In this document: positions 1 through 10,252 of the stretch, one piece after another
Layout: the number at the start of each line of letters is the position of its first letter
How positions within the stretch are numbered: the stretch's first letter is position 1
Assembly (NCBI RefSeq): GCF_030316895.1
Contig: NZ_JASZYV010000003.1
Location: 744,001-808,000 of the forward strand
From: Variovorax dokdonensis
GTDB taxonomy: Bacteria; Pseudomonadota; Gammaproteobacteria; Burkholderiales; Burkholderiaceae_C
Length of the DNA: 64,000 nucleotides
Direction: 5' to 3'
The notes under the pieces: generated by a model
Databases searched by the model: none
Told to the model about the DNA's origin: nothing
What the model saw: only the letters and a program-made list of their open reading frames with translations
Made by a program: the position numbers and the translations under genes

Positions 1-483
1 TGGATGCTGCACGTCGCCGCCGAGCAGATCCAGCCCGGCGACATCGTCGTAGCCGCCATCAGCGCCGACTGCACCGACGGCTACTTCGGCGACCTGCTGG
101 CCACCAGCTTCAAGGCGCGCGGCGCGCGCGGCCTCATCATCGACGGCGGCTGCCGCGACGTGAAGACGCTCAAGGAGATGGACTTCCCGGTGTGGAGCAA
201 GGCCATCAGCGCCAAGGGCTGCATCAAGGCAACCCTGGGCTCGGTCAATATTCCCGTGGTGTGCGCCGGCGTCAACGTGAACCCCGGCGATGCCGTGGTG
301 GCCGATGACGACGGCGTGACCGTGGTGCCCGCCGAGTGGGTCACGCGCGTGGCCGAGGCCGCCGCCGCCCGCGAGGCCAACGAAGGCGCCAAGCGCGACA
401 AGCTGGCCTCCGGCGTGCTCGGCCTGGACATGTACAGCATGCGCGAGCCGCTGGAAAAGCTGGGCCTGAAATACATCGATTGA
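1..483 (+). CDS. pmdF: 4-carboxy-4-hydroxy-2-oxoadipate aldolase, 5'-truncated
   Basis: C-terminal part of an RraA-like (LigK/PmdF/GalC) aldolase that splits 4-carboxy-4-hydroxy-2-oxoadipate into pyruvate and oxaloacetate, the last step of the protocatechuate 4,5-cleavage pathway. The reading frame is open from base 1, and about 160 residues remain of the usual roughly 227, so the gene starts outside the window. The run [11 protein letters not shown] (about residues 44-54) is the conserved active-site segment with the substrate-binding Arg and metal-binding Asp. The following genes are in the order F-D-A-B-C known from Comamonas pmd operons, which supports the call. The gap to pmdD is 14 bases. 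Confidence 0.9.
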   Translation, partial: WMLHVAAEQIQPGDIVVAAISADCTDGYFGDLLATSFKARGARGLIIDGGCRDVKTLKEMDFPVWSKAISAKGCIKATLGSVNIPVVCAGVNVNPGDAVVADDDGVTVVPAEWVTRVAEAAAAREANEGAKRDKLASGVLGLDMYSMREPLEKLGLKYID

Positions 484-497
484 TCGAGCCACCTGAC

Positions 498-1406
498 ATG
501 ACCGAATTCACCAAGACCCCTGGCTGGCTCGACTGGTACGCCGGCCCCAGCAAGCCCGCCTTCAAGCTGCCGCCCGGTGCGGTGGACGCACACTGCCACG
601 TCTTCGGCCCCGGCGCGCAGTTCCCCTATGCGCCCGAGCGCAAGTACACGCCGTGCGACGCCAGCAAGGACCAGCTGTTCGCCCTGCGCGACCACCTGGG
701 CTTCGACAAGAACGTCATCGTGCAGGCCACCTGCCACGGCGCCGACAACAGCGCGCTGCTCGATGCGCTGGCCCATTCCAACGACAAGGCGCGCGGCGTC
801 GTCACCGTTCGGCGCGACGTGACGGACGAGCAGCTGCAGTCCATGCACAAGGCCGGCGTGCGCGGCGTGCGCTTCAACTTCGTCAAGCGCCTGGTCGACT
901 TCACGCCCAAGGACGAGCTGATGGAGATTGCCGCGCGCATCGCCCCGCTGGGCTGGCACGTGGTCATCTACTTCGAGGCGGTCGATCTGCCCGAGTTGTG
1001 GGACTTCTTCACCGCCCTGCCCACCACCGTGGTCGTGGACCACATGGGCCGCCCCGATGTGACCAAGCCGGTGGACGGCGAGGAGTTCGAGCTGTTCATC
1101 AAGTTCATGCGCGAATATCCCAACGTCTGGTCGAAGGTCAGCTGCCCCGAGCGGCTGAGCGTCTCCGGCCCGCCGGCGCTCGATGGTGAGCGCAATGCCT
1201 ACCGCGACGTGGTGCCCTTTGCGCGCCGCATCGTCGAAACCTTCCCCGATCGCGTGCTCTGGGGCACCGACTGGCCACACCCCAACCTCAAGAACCACAT
1301 GCCCGACGACGGGCTCTTGGTCGATTTCATCCCGCACATCGCGCCGACGGCCGAGCTGCAGCAGAAGTTGCTGGTCGACAACCCGACGCGCCTGTACTGG
1401 GGCTGA
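498..1406 (+). CDS. pmdD: 2-pyrone-4,6-dicarboxylate hydrolase
   Basis: Amidohydrolase-superfamily lactonase (LigI/PmdD) that opens 2-pyrone-4,6-dicarboxylate to 4-carboxy-2-hydroxymuconate or its oxo tautomer. The 302-residue length fits LigI (about 290-300). The N-terminal DAHCH motif gives His32 and His34, and near the C-terminus LWGTDWPHPN carries the catalytic Asp. An in-frame start further upstream would run back into pmdF; the ATG at 498, 15 bases after the pmdF stop, is the sensible one because it places the DAHCH motif at the usual distance from the start. It lies between the aldolase and the ring-cleavage dioxygenase genes. Confidence 0.92.
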   Translation: MTEFTKTPGWLDWYAGPSKPAFKLPPGAVDAHCHVFGPGAQFPYAPERKYTPCDASKDQLFALRDHLGFDKNVIVQATCHGADNSALLDALAHSNDKARGVVTVRRDVTDEQLQSMHKAGVRGVRFNFVKRLVDFTPKDELMEIAARIAPLGWHVVIYFEAVDLPELWDFFTALPTTVVVDHMGRPDVTKPVDGEEFELFIKFMREYPNVWSKVSCPERLSVSGPPALDGERNAYRDVVPFARRIVETFPDRVLWGTDWPHPNLKNHMPDDGLLVDFIPHIAPTAELQQKLLVDNPTRLYWG

Positions 1407-1421
1407 AGAAGGAGAAACATC

Positions 1422-2665
<1,244 letters not shown>

Positions 2666-3622
2666 ATGACCAAGCCCATCAAGGTCGCGCTGGCCGGCGC
2701 CGGCGCATTCGGCATCAAGCACCTGGACGGCATCAAGCTGATCGACGGCGTGGAAGTCGTGTCCATCGTCAGCCGCGACATCGAGAACACGAAGAAGGTG
2801 GCCGAGAAGTACGGCATTGCCCACGCCACCACCGACCTGGCCGAAAGCCTGGCGATGAAGGAAGTGGACGCCGTCATCCTGTGCACCCCCACCCAGATGC
2901 ATGCCGACCAGGCCATGCAGTGCATGAAGGCCGGCAAGCACGTCCAGGTGGAGATTCCCCTGGCCGACAGCCTCAAGGCCGCACAGGACGTGGTGGCCAT
3001 GCAGAAGCAGACCGGGCTGGTCGCCATGTGCGGGCACACGCGCCGCTTCAACCCCAGCCACCAGTTCGTGCACAAGAAGATCGCCGCGGGCGAGTTCAAC
3101 ATCCAGCAGATGGATGTGCAGACCTACTTCTTCCGCCGCACCAACATGAACGCGCTGGGCCAGCCGCGCAGCTGGACCGATCACCTGCTGTGGCACCACG
3201 CCGCGCACACGGTCGACCTGTTCGCCTACCAGTGCGGCAGCCCGATCGTGAAGGCCAATGCCGTGCAAGGCCCGATCCATCCGACGCTGGGCATCGCGAT
3301 GGACATGAGCATCCAGCTCAAGGCCGCCAACGGCGCCATCTGCACGCTGAGCCTGAGCTTCAACAACGAAGGCCCGCTGGGCACCTTCTTCCGCTACATC
3401 GGCGACACGGCGACCTACATCGCGCGCTATGACGACCTGTTCAACGGCAAGGAAGAAAAGATCGACGTGAGCAAGGTCGACGTGAGCATGAACGGCATCG
3501 AGCTGCAGGACCGCGAGTTCTTCGCCGCCATCCGCGAAGGCCGCGAGCCCAACTCCAGCGTGGCCAAGGTGCTGCCCTGCTACCAGGTGCTGCACGATCT
3601 GGAGCAGCAGCTGGCAGACTGA
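2666..3622 (+). CDS. pmdC: 4-carboxy-2-hydroxymuconate-6-semialdehyde dehydrogenase
   Basis: NADP-dependent dehydrogenase of the Gfo/Idh/MocA family (LigC/PmdC). It oxidises the cyclic hemiacetal form of the ring-cleavage product to 2-pyrone-4,6-dicarboxylate, the substrate of PmdD. The 318-residue protein opens with a Rossmann fold (VALAGAGAFGIKHLDGI), then ILCTPTQMHADQA and the conserved VQVEIPLADS segment that stands where the family has its E-K-P motif. The ATG directly abuts the pmdB stop. A strong intrinsic terminator 54 bases downstream marks the end of the operon. Confidence 0.93.
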   Translation: MTKPIKVALAGAGAFGIKHLDGIKLIDGVEVVSIVSRDIENTKKVAEKYGIAHATTDLAESLAMKEVDAVILCTPTQMHADQAMQCMKAGKHVQVEIPLADSLKAAQDVVAMQKQTGLVAMCGHTRRFNPSHQFVHKKIAAGEFNIQQMDVQTYFFRRTNMNALGQPRSWTDHLLWHHAAHTVDLFAYQCGSPIVKANAVQGPIHPTLGIAMDMSIQLKAANGAICTLSLSFNNEGPLGTFFRYIGDTATYIARYDDLFNGKEEKIDVSKVDVSMNGIELQDREFFAAIREGREPNSSVAKVLPCYQVLHDLEQQLAD

Positions 3623-3676
3623 CGCTCGATTGCCGGCGCGACGTCGAAGGCGCGCCGGCGAACCACCCCGTCGAAC

Positions 3677-3698
3677 GTCCCGCACTGCGGGACTTTTT
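3677..3698 (+). terminator. Intrinsic terminator after pmdC
   Basis: A perfect 7-bp stem (GTCCCGC/GCGGGAC) with a 3-base loop is followed at once by five T. It sits between pmdC and the aldo/keto reductase, so it probably ends most pmd transcripts, with some read-through possible because no obvious separate promoter is visible before the reductase. Confidence 0.85.
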
Positions 3699-3713
3699 CA
3701 TTCAGGAGCTCGC

Positions 3714-4712
3714 ATGAAGACACGACAGATCGGCCCGTTCGAGGTCAGCGCCATCAGCCTCGGCTGCATGAACCTCAGCCACGCCTACGGCACGCCGCCC
3801 AGCGCCGAGCAGGGCGAGCGCGTGCTGCTGGCCGCGCTCGATGCCGGCGTGACGATGTTCGACACCGCCGCGCTCTACGGCTTCGGCGCCAACGAGACAC
3901 TGGTGGGCCGCGTGCTCAAGAAGCACCGCAACCAGTTCACGCTCGCCAGCAAGGGCGGCATGGCGGGCGTGCAGTTCGACGATGGCATCAAGCGCGTCAT
4001 CGACGGGCGCCCCGAGACGATCCGCAAGAACTGCGAAGACAGCCTGCGCCGCCTGCAGACCGAGGTGATCGACCTGTACTACCTGCACCGCTGGGACAAG
4101 AAGGTGCCCATCGAGGACAGCGTGGGCGCCATGAGCGACCTCGTCCGCGCCGGCAAGGTGCAGGCGTTGGGCTTGTCGGAAGTCTCCGCCGCCACGCTGC
4201 GCAAGGCACACGCGGTGCATCCCATCAGCGCGGTGCAGACCGAGTATTCGCTGTGGACCCGCAACCCCGAGATCGCCGTGCTCGACGCATGCAAGGAGCT
4301 GGGTACGGCCTTCGTGGCCTTCAGCCCGGTCGCGCGCGGCTTTCTTTGCGACGCGCTGCAGGACGTGAGCACGCTCGATGCCAAGGACATCCGGCGCAGC
4401 ATGCCGCGCTTCGCGCCCGACGCCTACGCGGCCAACCTCAAGCTGCTGGCACCCTACAAGGCATTGGCGCAAGAAGCCGGCTGCACGCCCGCGCAACTGG
4501 CATTGGCATGGCTGCTGCACAAGGCGCCGCACATCGTGCCGATTCCGGGCACCACCAGCGTCGACCACCTGCACGAAGACCTCGCGGCCGCGGATGTGAA
4601 GCTGTCGCCCGAACTCATCGCCAAGGTGGAAGACCTGATCAACCAGCAGACGGTGACCGGCCATCGCTACAGCGCGCAGAGCGCGAGCGAGGTGGATACC
4701 GAGACGTTTTGA
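3714..4712 (+). CDS. Aldo/keto reductase
   Basis: NADPH-dependent (alpha/beta)8 oxidoreductase of the AKR superfamily, similar to the YajO/IolS-type branch. The sequence contains FDTAALYGFGANE (catalytic Asp and Tyr), LASKGG (Lys) and DLYYLHRWD (His), completing the Asp-Tyr-Lys-His tetrad, and a C-terminal PIPGTTSVDHL cofactor-binding segment. The start at 3714 follows a CAGGAG site, giving 332 residues. It lies just after the pmd terminator, so a role in handling an aromatic aldehyde is possible but not shown. It converges on the patatin-like gene with 13 bases between stops. Confidence 0.85.
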   Translation: MKTRQIGPFEVSAISLGCMNLSHAYGTPPSAEQGERVLLAALDAGVTMFDTAALYGFGANETLVGRVLKKHRNQFTLASKGGMAGVQFDDGIKRVIDGRPETIRKNCEDSLRRLQTEVIDLYYLHRWDKKVPIEDSVGAMSDLVRAGKVQALGLSEVSAATLRKAHAVHPISAVQTEYSLWTRNPEIAVLDACKELGTAFVAFSPVARGFLCDALQDVSTLDAKDIRRSMPRFAPDAYAANLKLLAPYKALAQEAGCTPAQLALAWLLHKAPHIVPIPGTTSVDHLHEDLAAADVKLSPELIAKVEDLINQQTVTGHRYSAQSASEVDTETF

Positions 4713-4725
4713 GCCGGGACCGTAC

Positions 4726-7700
4726 TCAGTAGCCCGGCGTCCGCGTGCTCGCGCTCGGCGTCGGCCGGGGCAGCCACACGTCGATCGTTCCGTAGGCGGC
4801 GGTCTGAGTGCTCGGCAACGGACGCACGACCCATTTGCCGGTGGGCGGCGGCGCGGCCCGGGCCATGGCCTTGGCGCATTCGGCCTGCGTCTCGTAGTGA
4901 TAGAGGATGGTCGGCTGGCGTTGCCCTGATGGCGCCGAGCGGCCCGCGATGCGAGAGCTTTCGAGCACGTCCTCGGTGCGCGGCACGGTGGCGCCCAGGG
5001 CGCGCCACGGCGCCCTGAAGTCCCTGGCCTGTTCGCGCGACTCCTGGCCGTAGACCTTCACGTAGACCAGGTTGCCTGCGCAGACGTTGGGGCTCGGCGG
5101 CGGCACGCTCCTGGCAGGTTCGGCGGGCGCGGCAGGTGCGGCCGGGGCAGCAGCGACGTCGGACGCCGGCGGTGTCGCCACCGCACCAGCTGCAGCACCG
5201 GCGCCAGCACCTGTACCTGCACCAGCACCAGCACCGACGTCGCTCGAAGGCGTTGCGCCATCCGCACCAGCAGCCCCCGCAGCGGGCGCCTCGCCCTCCG
5301 CTGCAGCAGCGACGACCGGCGGCGACGGTAGCGGCTCGGCGGGCGCGGGTGCGGCACTCGACGCCGCGCGAGTTGCCGACGCATCCACCGTCTGCGCCGG
5401 GGGCTCCCTGAACCGGATGCGGAACGACTCGTCCGCACGCGCCATCAGCGCAGTCACGAACGACGTGGAACTGCTGCCCAGGCCACTGCAGTTCTCCTGC
5501 GGCGGCGTGCGGCCCGAATAGTCGCGCGCCCAATAGCGCGGCTTGCAGGCGGGTTCGCTCGCGGGCTGCAGGCAATCGATGCCGTTGCCGCGATCCAGCA
5601 GGCGCTGGCAGGCCGGCGTGCGACTGTTGGGCGATTGAGATGCGCAGGCGGACTTGGCGTCGTCCACGATACGCACCGACAGCCTGAAGTTCGCCATGAA
5701 GTTCTGGCGCCCCTGCCGACACAGCAGGTCGCCGGTGCGCAGCAGTTCCGCGGCGAGCAAGGACGTCGCCTCGTTCGAACTGCTGCCCGCGCGCAACCGC
5801 GCCCAACGCTCGCTCAAGTCCTTGAAGGCGGCGTTCTCGGCCGCGTCCTGCTTCTGCTCCTCGGTACGCACCGCGTCGATGCTCTGCCACAGCGCCACGC
5901 CGATGGTCGCTGCCGTGCCGATGCCCAGCGAAGCCGTCACCGCGCCGGTCTGGATCACCCGCGCCTGAAGCCGGCTCATCGAGGCGACGGCGCCCGAGAC
6001 GCGCGCCGCGCCTTCGCCATTCGTCTCGGCCGCCGGCACGCTGGTGGGCCGACCGTCATCCAGGTCGAACAGGCCGCTCGTGTCGCGCGCCACGCGGTCC
6101 AGCACCTCGGCGTCCACCCGCTCGCCAATGGCCGCGCCCAGTCGGAAGTAGCACTCCCACTGGGCTTCGTCGAAGAACTGGTCGGTGGTGGGCTGCTGCG
6201 GAAAGTTGGGGTTGGCCGCCTTGAAGTTGACCAGGTCCACCGCGAGATCGGACGACACGTTGGGCTTGACCAGCAGCAGATGCCCGCGCTGCCCGCTGGC
6301 GTAGTTGATGCGCGCCAGCGCCAGGCAGGCCTGGCTGGTGCTCGAAGCCAGATCGTTGAGCGAACCGAACAGGCCCAGCCGGTCCCAGTTCGCCGTGGTC
6401 GGGCAAGGCTTGAGAAAGTCGATGTCCGCATTGAGATCGATGCGTGCGCGGCGCACCAGGTTCTCGACATCGTGGAAGCGGTAATCAGGATCTGCGCCGC
6501 AATCGGCCACCACGATCAACTCGGCCTCTTCGCGCAGCAGCGCGTAGGCGCCGGTGTTCTCGAAGTGCCCGCCATCGCTCAGGTACCAGAACGGCGAACC
6601 GCTGCCGGGAAACGCGCCGAAGCATTCCAGCAGGATGAAGCGCGACTTCATCAACAACGTGCTCACGCGCCGAGCCGCGCCCAGCTGGGTCAGGCCGGCC
6701 TCCTTGCTGTCCCACCAATAGCCCAGCCGAAGCCCTGCGAACACCGACAGGGCCGCCAGGCCACGCCGCGTCAGGCGCCCGAGGCCGGGCGCAAAAGCCG
6801 CGCCCGAGATGGCCGCCCAGGCGCCGAGCGTGAGCGCACCCTTGGGCATGGCCTGCGTCCACTGCGAGCCCGCCACCTGCATCCAGCCCTGCGGCCCGAC
6901 GGTCAACGGCAGGCTCTTGCGATCGCGGTTGAACAGCTGCTGCTTCGGGTCGTGCGTCTGATTGATGCACACGTTGACCAGATGCACCGGCCCGCCGACG
7001 CGGTGCGGCGCATATTGCGAGATCGCGATGTCGTCGTGCTCGTCCACTTGGCCGACCGGCACCCTGGGCGGCGACAGGCCCGACAGCGCATCCAACGGAT
7101 CGGCGCCCAGCCGGCTGGCATTGGCCGCGCCCAGGTAGCCGCGGACGATGCGCGCCTTGTAGAACATGTGCAGCGACGAGGCATTGAGAAAGCCGAAGTT
7201 GCGGCCCGTCACCAGCGCATAGCTCACGATGATCACGCCGATGGTGCCCAGCCAGATCCAGCCGCGCGAAAAGTCGAGGCCCGTCGGCGTGAAGACGGGC
7301 AGCAGCACCGCCGCATAAAGCACGCCGATCCACCACGCCGCCAGGCAGAAGGCGACGATCAGCCCGAAGACGCTGGCCAGCGTCATCAGCAGGCTCTTGC
7401 CCAGCCCGGGCGCCTCGCGCTTGCCGGAAAAGAACATGGGCAGCAGCGCACGCATCGCGCCGGCCACCACCAGGAGCACCCCGCCGTACGACGCCCGCAA
7501 CTCGCGCGTGTGCGCCGCCAGCCACCAGGCGGCCCAGTCGAGCATGCCGAGCAACACGACGATCAGCGCCGCATAGAGCACGGACGCCAGCGCATCGGTC
7601 AACTGGTTGCGCAGAATGTTGGGCGGCCGGCCACGGCCGCGCTGCACCAGCACCCACGAAAGCGCCAGCACCCAGCAGGTGGCAAACACGAGGAAGGCCG

Positions 7701-8448
7701 GCGCCAGCCACAAGGGGCCGCCGAAGCGATCTTCCAGGATGGGCCCGACCCACCACGCACCCGCGCCCAGCACCACCCACAGCAGCACCTGCCGCAGCAT
7801 GCTGGCGCTGGTTGATTTGTCGCGCACCGCCCAGTAGCAGTCGGCCACGACGATCGAACACAGCCAGGGTATGAGAAGCAGCAGCCACAGCGTGGGCAGT
7901 TGCGTGGCCCAGCGCACGGGCGCGACGGGCGGAAGGTCGGCGTTGTCCAGGTCGACCAGCACCGCCATCAGTTCCCAGGCGCCCAGGTTGATTGCCGCCA
8001 GCACCATGCCCACCAGCGTGGCGGCAATGGCCAGTTCGATGTGGGTGCCCAGGAGGTTGCGCAGATACAGCGCCACCGCGAACAGCGTGTCGCGCATGCC
8101 GCCGGGAATGAGGTAGCGGCCATTGCTGCGAAGCCACCAGCCGAAGCGCAGCTTGTCCAGTTCGGCGAATGCGCCTTCCACGGCGCGCACGCCGTCGGCA
8201 TCGCTGGCGTGGGTGCACAGGCGGCCGAACATCGAGCCCACGTAGCCTCCGCCCGAGACGGTGGATAGCAGGTCGAAGCGCAGCAACTGCCGGTTCGAGG
8301 CCAGCGACTTCATCAGCCCCAGGCAGAAGGTCGCGCTGCGGATGCCGCCGCCGGAAAGCGCGAGCCCCCACGGCCGGCGACCATCGTCGCTGCCCGTGAG
8401 CGCCTTTCGGCGCATGCTGACCAACTCGCGCATGGCGTTGTCTTCCAT
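4726..8448 (-). CDS. Large membrane patatin-like phospholipase
   Basis: A 1240-residue protein with a split patatin domain. The oxyanion-hole motif SGGGIRS (residues 32-38) and nucleophile segment STVSGGG (Ser65) lie near the N-terminus; the second catalytic residue is in YLSDGGHFENTG much later. Between them roughly residues 125-410 hold about eight hydrophobic, Trp-rich membrane spans. After the catalytic region comes a cytoplasmic-looking part, then an Ala/Pro/Gly low-complexity linker, then a C-terminal 90-residue domain starting VCAGNLVYVKVYGQ. The start at 8448 has a GAGGGA site; longer in-frame starts add an implausible N-terminus. It is probably an inner-membrane serine lipase; the substrate is unknown. 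It is divergent from the DUF1254 genes. Confidence 0.75.
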   Translation of the reverse strand: MEDNAMRELVSMRRKALTGSDDGRRPWGLALSGGGIRSATFCLGLMKSLASNRQLLRFDLLSTVSGGGYVGSMFGRLCTHASDADGVRAVEGAFAELDKLRFGWWLRSNGRYLIPGGMRDTLFAVALYLRNLLGTHIELAIAATLVGMVLAAINLGAWELMAVLVDLDNADLPPVAPVRWATQLPTLWLLLLIPWLCSIVVADCYWAVRDKSTSASMLRQVLLWVVLGAGAWWVGPILEDRFGGPLWLAPAFLVFATCWVLALSWVLVQRGRGRPPNILRNQLTDALASVLYAALIVVLLGMLDWAAWWLAAHTRELRASYGGVLLVVAGAMRALLPMFFSGKREAPGLGKSLLMTLASVFGLIVAFCLAAWWIGVLYAAVLLPVFTPTGLDFSRGWIWLGTIGVIIVSYALVTGRNFGFLNASSLHMFYKARIVRGYLGAANASRLGADPLDALSGLSPPRVPVGQVDEHDDIAISQYAPHRVGGPVHLVNVCINQTHDPKQQLFNRDRKSLPLTVGPQGWMQVAGSQWTQAMPKGALTLGAWAAISGAAFAPGLGRLTRRGLAALSVFAGLRLGYWWDSKEAGLTQLGAARRVSTLLMKSRFILLECFGAFPGSGSPFWYLSDGGHFENTGAYALLREEAELIVVADCGADPDYRFHDVENLVRRARIDLNADIDFLKPCPTTANWDRLGLFGSLNDLASSTSQACLALARINYASGQRGHLLLVKPNVSSDLAVDLVNFKAANPNFPQQPTTDQFFDEAQWECYFRLGAAIGERVDAEVLDRVARDTSGLFDLDDGRPTSVPAAETNGEGAARVSGAVASMSRLQARVIQTGAVTASLGIGTAATIGVALWQSIDAVRTEEQKQDAAENAAFKDLSERWARLRAGSSSNEATSLLAAELLRTGDLLCRQGRQNFMANFRLSVRIVDDAKSACASQSPNSRTPACQRLLDRGNGIDCLQPASEPACKPRYWARDYSGRTPPQENCSGLGSSSTSFVTALMARADESFRIRFREPPAQTVDASATRAASSAAPAPAEPLPSPPVVAAAAEGEAPAAGAAGADGATPSSDVGAGAGAGTGAGAGAAAGAVATPPASDVAAAPAAPAAPAEPARSVPPPSPNVCAGNLVYVKVYGQESREQARDFRAPWRALGATVPRTEDVLESSRIAGRSAPSGQRQPTILYHYETQAECAKAMARAAPPPTGKWVVRPLPSTQTAAYGTIDVWLPRPTPSASTRTPGY

Positions 8449-8655
8449 CTCGCGTCCCTCGGTCCGTGCTTGTCGCCGGAGCAGGCGCAATGTGTCACGC
8501 TCCGGCGGGGCGCGGCAATTTGGCGAATGGTCTATGCCGCGTGGTGGCACATCCGCCCAGCCATGGGGGACTTGGGATCCGGCCATGCATGGCAGTCGCA
8601 AGACTGTCACGAGATGAAGTTGGGCGCATCGAGAATGTGCGCTAGGCTGAGGTCT

Positions 8656-8685
8656 TTGCCAGTGCGGCAAGAGGAGTTGCCAGTG
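8656..8685 (+). repeat. 21-bp-spaced direct repeat at a GTG start
   Basis: TTGCCAGTG occurs at 8656-8664 and 8677-8685, exactly 21 bases apart, and the second copy ends in the GTG start of the next gene. Because 21 is a multiple of three, the first copy also offers an in-frame GTG. A perfect 12-bp palindrome, GCCATGCATGGC, lies at 8582-8593 in the same 234-base divergent region. I see no clear promoter hexamers here. Confidence 0.5.
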
Positions 8686-10170
8686 AGCGTTCGCCGAGTC
8701 TTTTCTCCCTGCCATGTGGCCGCCCAAACGGTCGCCGCTTCAGCGCTTGCCGCTTCAGCGCTCGCAGTCGCCTCTGCGGCCTATGCGGCCACCACGGCCG
8801 CGCCGACATCGCCGAGCGCATCGTCTCTTTCCAAGATGCCGGACAGCTATCTGGAGATGGCGGCCAAGGACATCTACTTCTGGGCGTGGCCCATGACGAA
8901 CCTGTACAACCGCAGGCTCACCTTCAAGGACTTGCCGCACGCAGGGCTGATGGGCGGCACGGTGCCCGTGGGCCCGTCCAATCGCCTGTCCATGCTGAGT
9001 GACTACATCACGCCGGACGAGCGCCTGGTGGCCTGTCCGAACCAGGATGTGGTCTACGGCTTCATGTCTCTGGCGCTGGACCAAAGCCCCGTCGTCATCC
9101 AGGTTCCGGACTTCGGCAACCGTTTCTGGGTCTACCAGGTGGTCGACCTGCGCACCGACAGCTTTGCCGACATGGGCAAGATGTACGGCACCAAGCCCGG
9201 CTTCTACCTGCTGGTCGGCCCGGATTGGAAGGGAACCGTGCCGAAGGGCATCACCAAGGTCTTCAGGGCCCGAAGCAATACGGGGGCCGTCATTCCCCGC
9301 GTCTTCCAGGACGACACGCCGCAGGACAAGAAGGCGGTTCAGGCGCCGCTGACCGGCATCAACGCCTACCCGCTCTCGGAGTTCACCGGCAAGATGCAGC
9401 TTGTCGACTGGACCAAGTCGCCGAAATTCCCGGCCCAGGCGAGCAGCGGCGACGCAGAAACCAAGTGGGTCGTCCCCGAGAAGTTCTGGGACACGCTGGG
9501 CGCCGTGCTCAAGGACGCCAAGCCCCTGCCCGGCGAGGAAGCGATCTATGCGCGGGCCAACACCCTGGTGGCAGTCGCCGCAGCAGACCCGAAGGCCAAG
9601 GAGGTCCTGGTCAAGGCAGCGGCCGATGCGGACAAGCAGATCGTCGATCCGTTGTTCCAGTTCCGGAACTACGGCCTGCAGTTGCCGGCCAACTGGAGCA
9701 CGGTGAAGAACGGCGCCAATTTCGGCAGCGACTACTTCACGCGCACCGCCGCGGCGAAGTCCAACATCTTCATCAACAAGGTCAACGAGACCCAGTACTT
9801 CTATCAGGACCTGGATGCCGACGGCATTCGTCTCAACGGGGCGAACAAGTACACCGTGACGTTTCCGAAGGGGGCGCTGCCGCCGGTCCGGGGCTTCTGG
9901 TCGCTCACGCTGTACAACCAGCACCACTTCTTTGCCGACAACGCGCTCAAGCGCTACTCCCTGGGCACGAAGAACAAGAACCTTCAGCCCAACGCCGACG
10001 GCTCGATGACGCTGTACGTGCAGTCCGACTCACCCGGCGCCGACAAGGAGAGCAACTGGCTGCCTGCGCCGAAGGCCGAGGAGTTTTCGCTGTACATCCG
10101 CACCTACTGGCCGCAGGAGCAGATCCTGTCGGGAGCCTGGACGCCACCGCCCGTGAACAAGGCGCCGTGA
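8683..10170 (+). CDS. Exported DUF1254/DUF1214 protein, copy 1
   Basis: A 495-residue exported protein with an N-terminal DUF1254 domain (about residues 50-190) and C-terminal DUF1214 domain (about 360-490). The GTG at 8683 is chosen because GAGGAG lies 6 bases before it and it opens a signal peptide (Ala-rich core ending ASAAYAA). Typical motifs are WAWPMTNLYNR and PNQDVVYGF in DUF1254, and RGFWSLTLYN, LKRYSLG, DKESNWLPAP in DUF1214. The biochemical function of this family is not established. It is the first of three same-strand paralogues and closest in sequence motifs to the convergent copy 4. Confidence 0.85.
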   Translation: MSVRRVFSPCHVAAQTVAASALAASALAVASAAYAATTAAPTSPSASSLSKMPDSYLEMAAKDIYFWAWPMTNLYNRRLTFKDLPHAGLMGGTVPVGPSNRLSMLSDYITPDERLVACPNQDVVYGFMSLALDQSPVVIQVPDFGNRFWVYQVVDLRTDSFADMGKMYGTKPGFYLLVGPDWKGTVPKGITKVFRARSNTGAVIPRVFQDDTPQDKKAVQAPLTGINAYPLSEFTGKMQLVDWTKSPKFPAQASSGDAETKWVVPEKFWDTLGAVLKDAKPLPGEEAIYARANTLVAVAAADPKAKEVLVKAAADADKQIVDPLFQFRNYGLQLPANWSTVKNGANFGSDYFTRTAAAKSNIFINKVNETQYFYQDLDADGIRLNGANKYTVTFPKGALPPVRGFWSLTLYNQHHFFADNALKRYSLGTKNKNLQPNADGSMTLYVQSDSPGADKESNWLPAPKAEEFSLYIRTYWPQEQILSGAWTPPPVNKAP

Positions 10171-10252
10171 CCGCGCGCGCCCCCGAAGCAGCGCCCGCCC
10201 CTGCCCGTTTCCGGGCGGCCTGCGCAAATTCCATTCACAAGGAGCTATTCGC

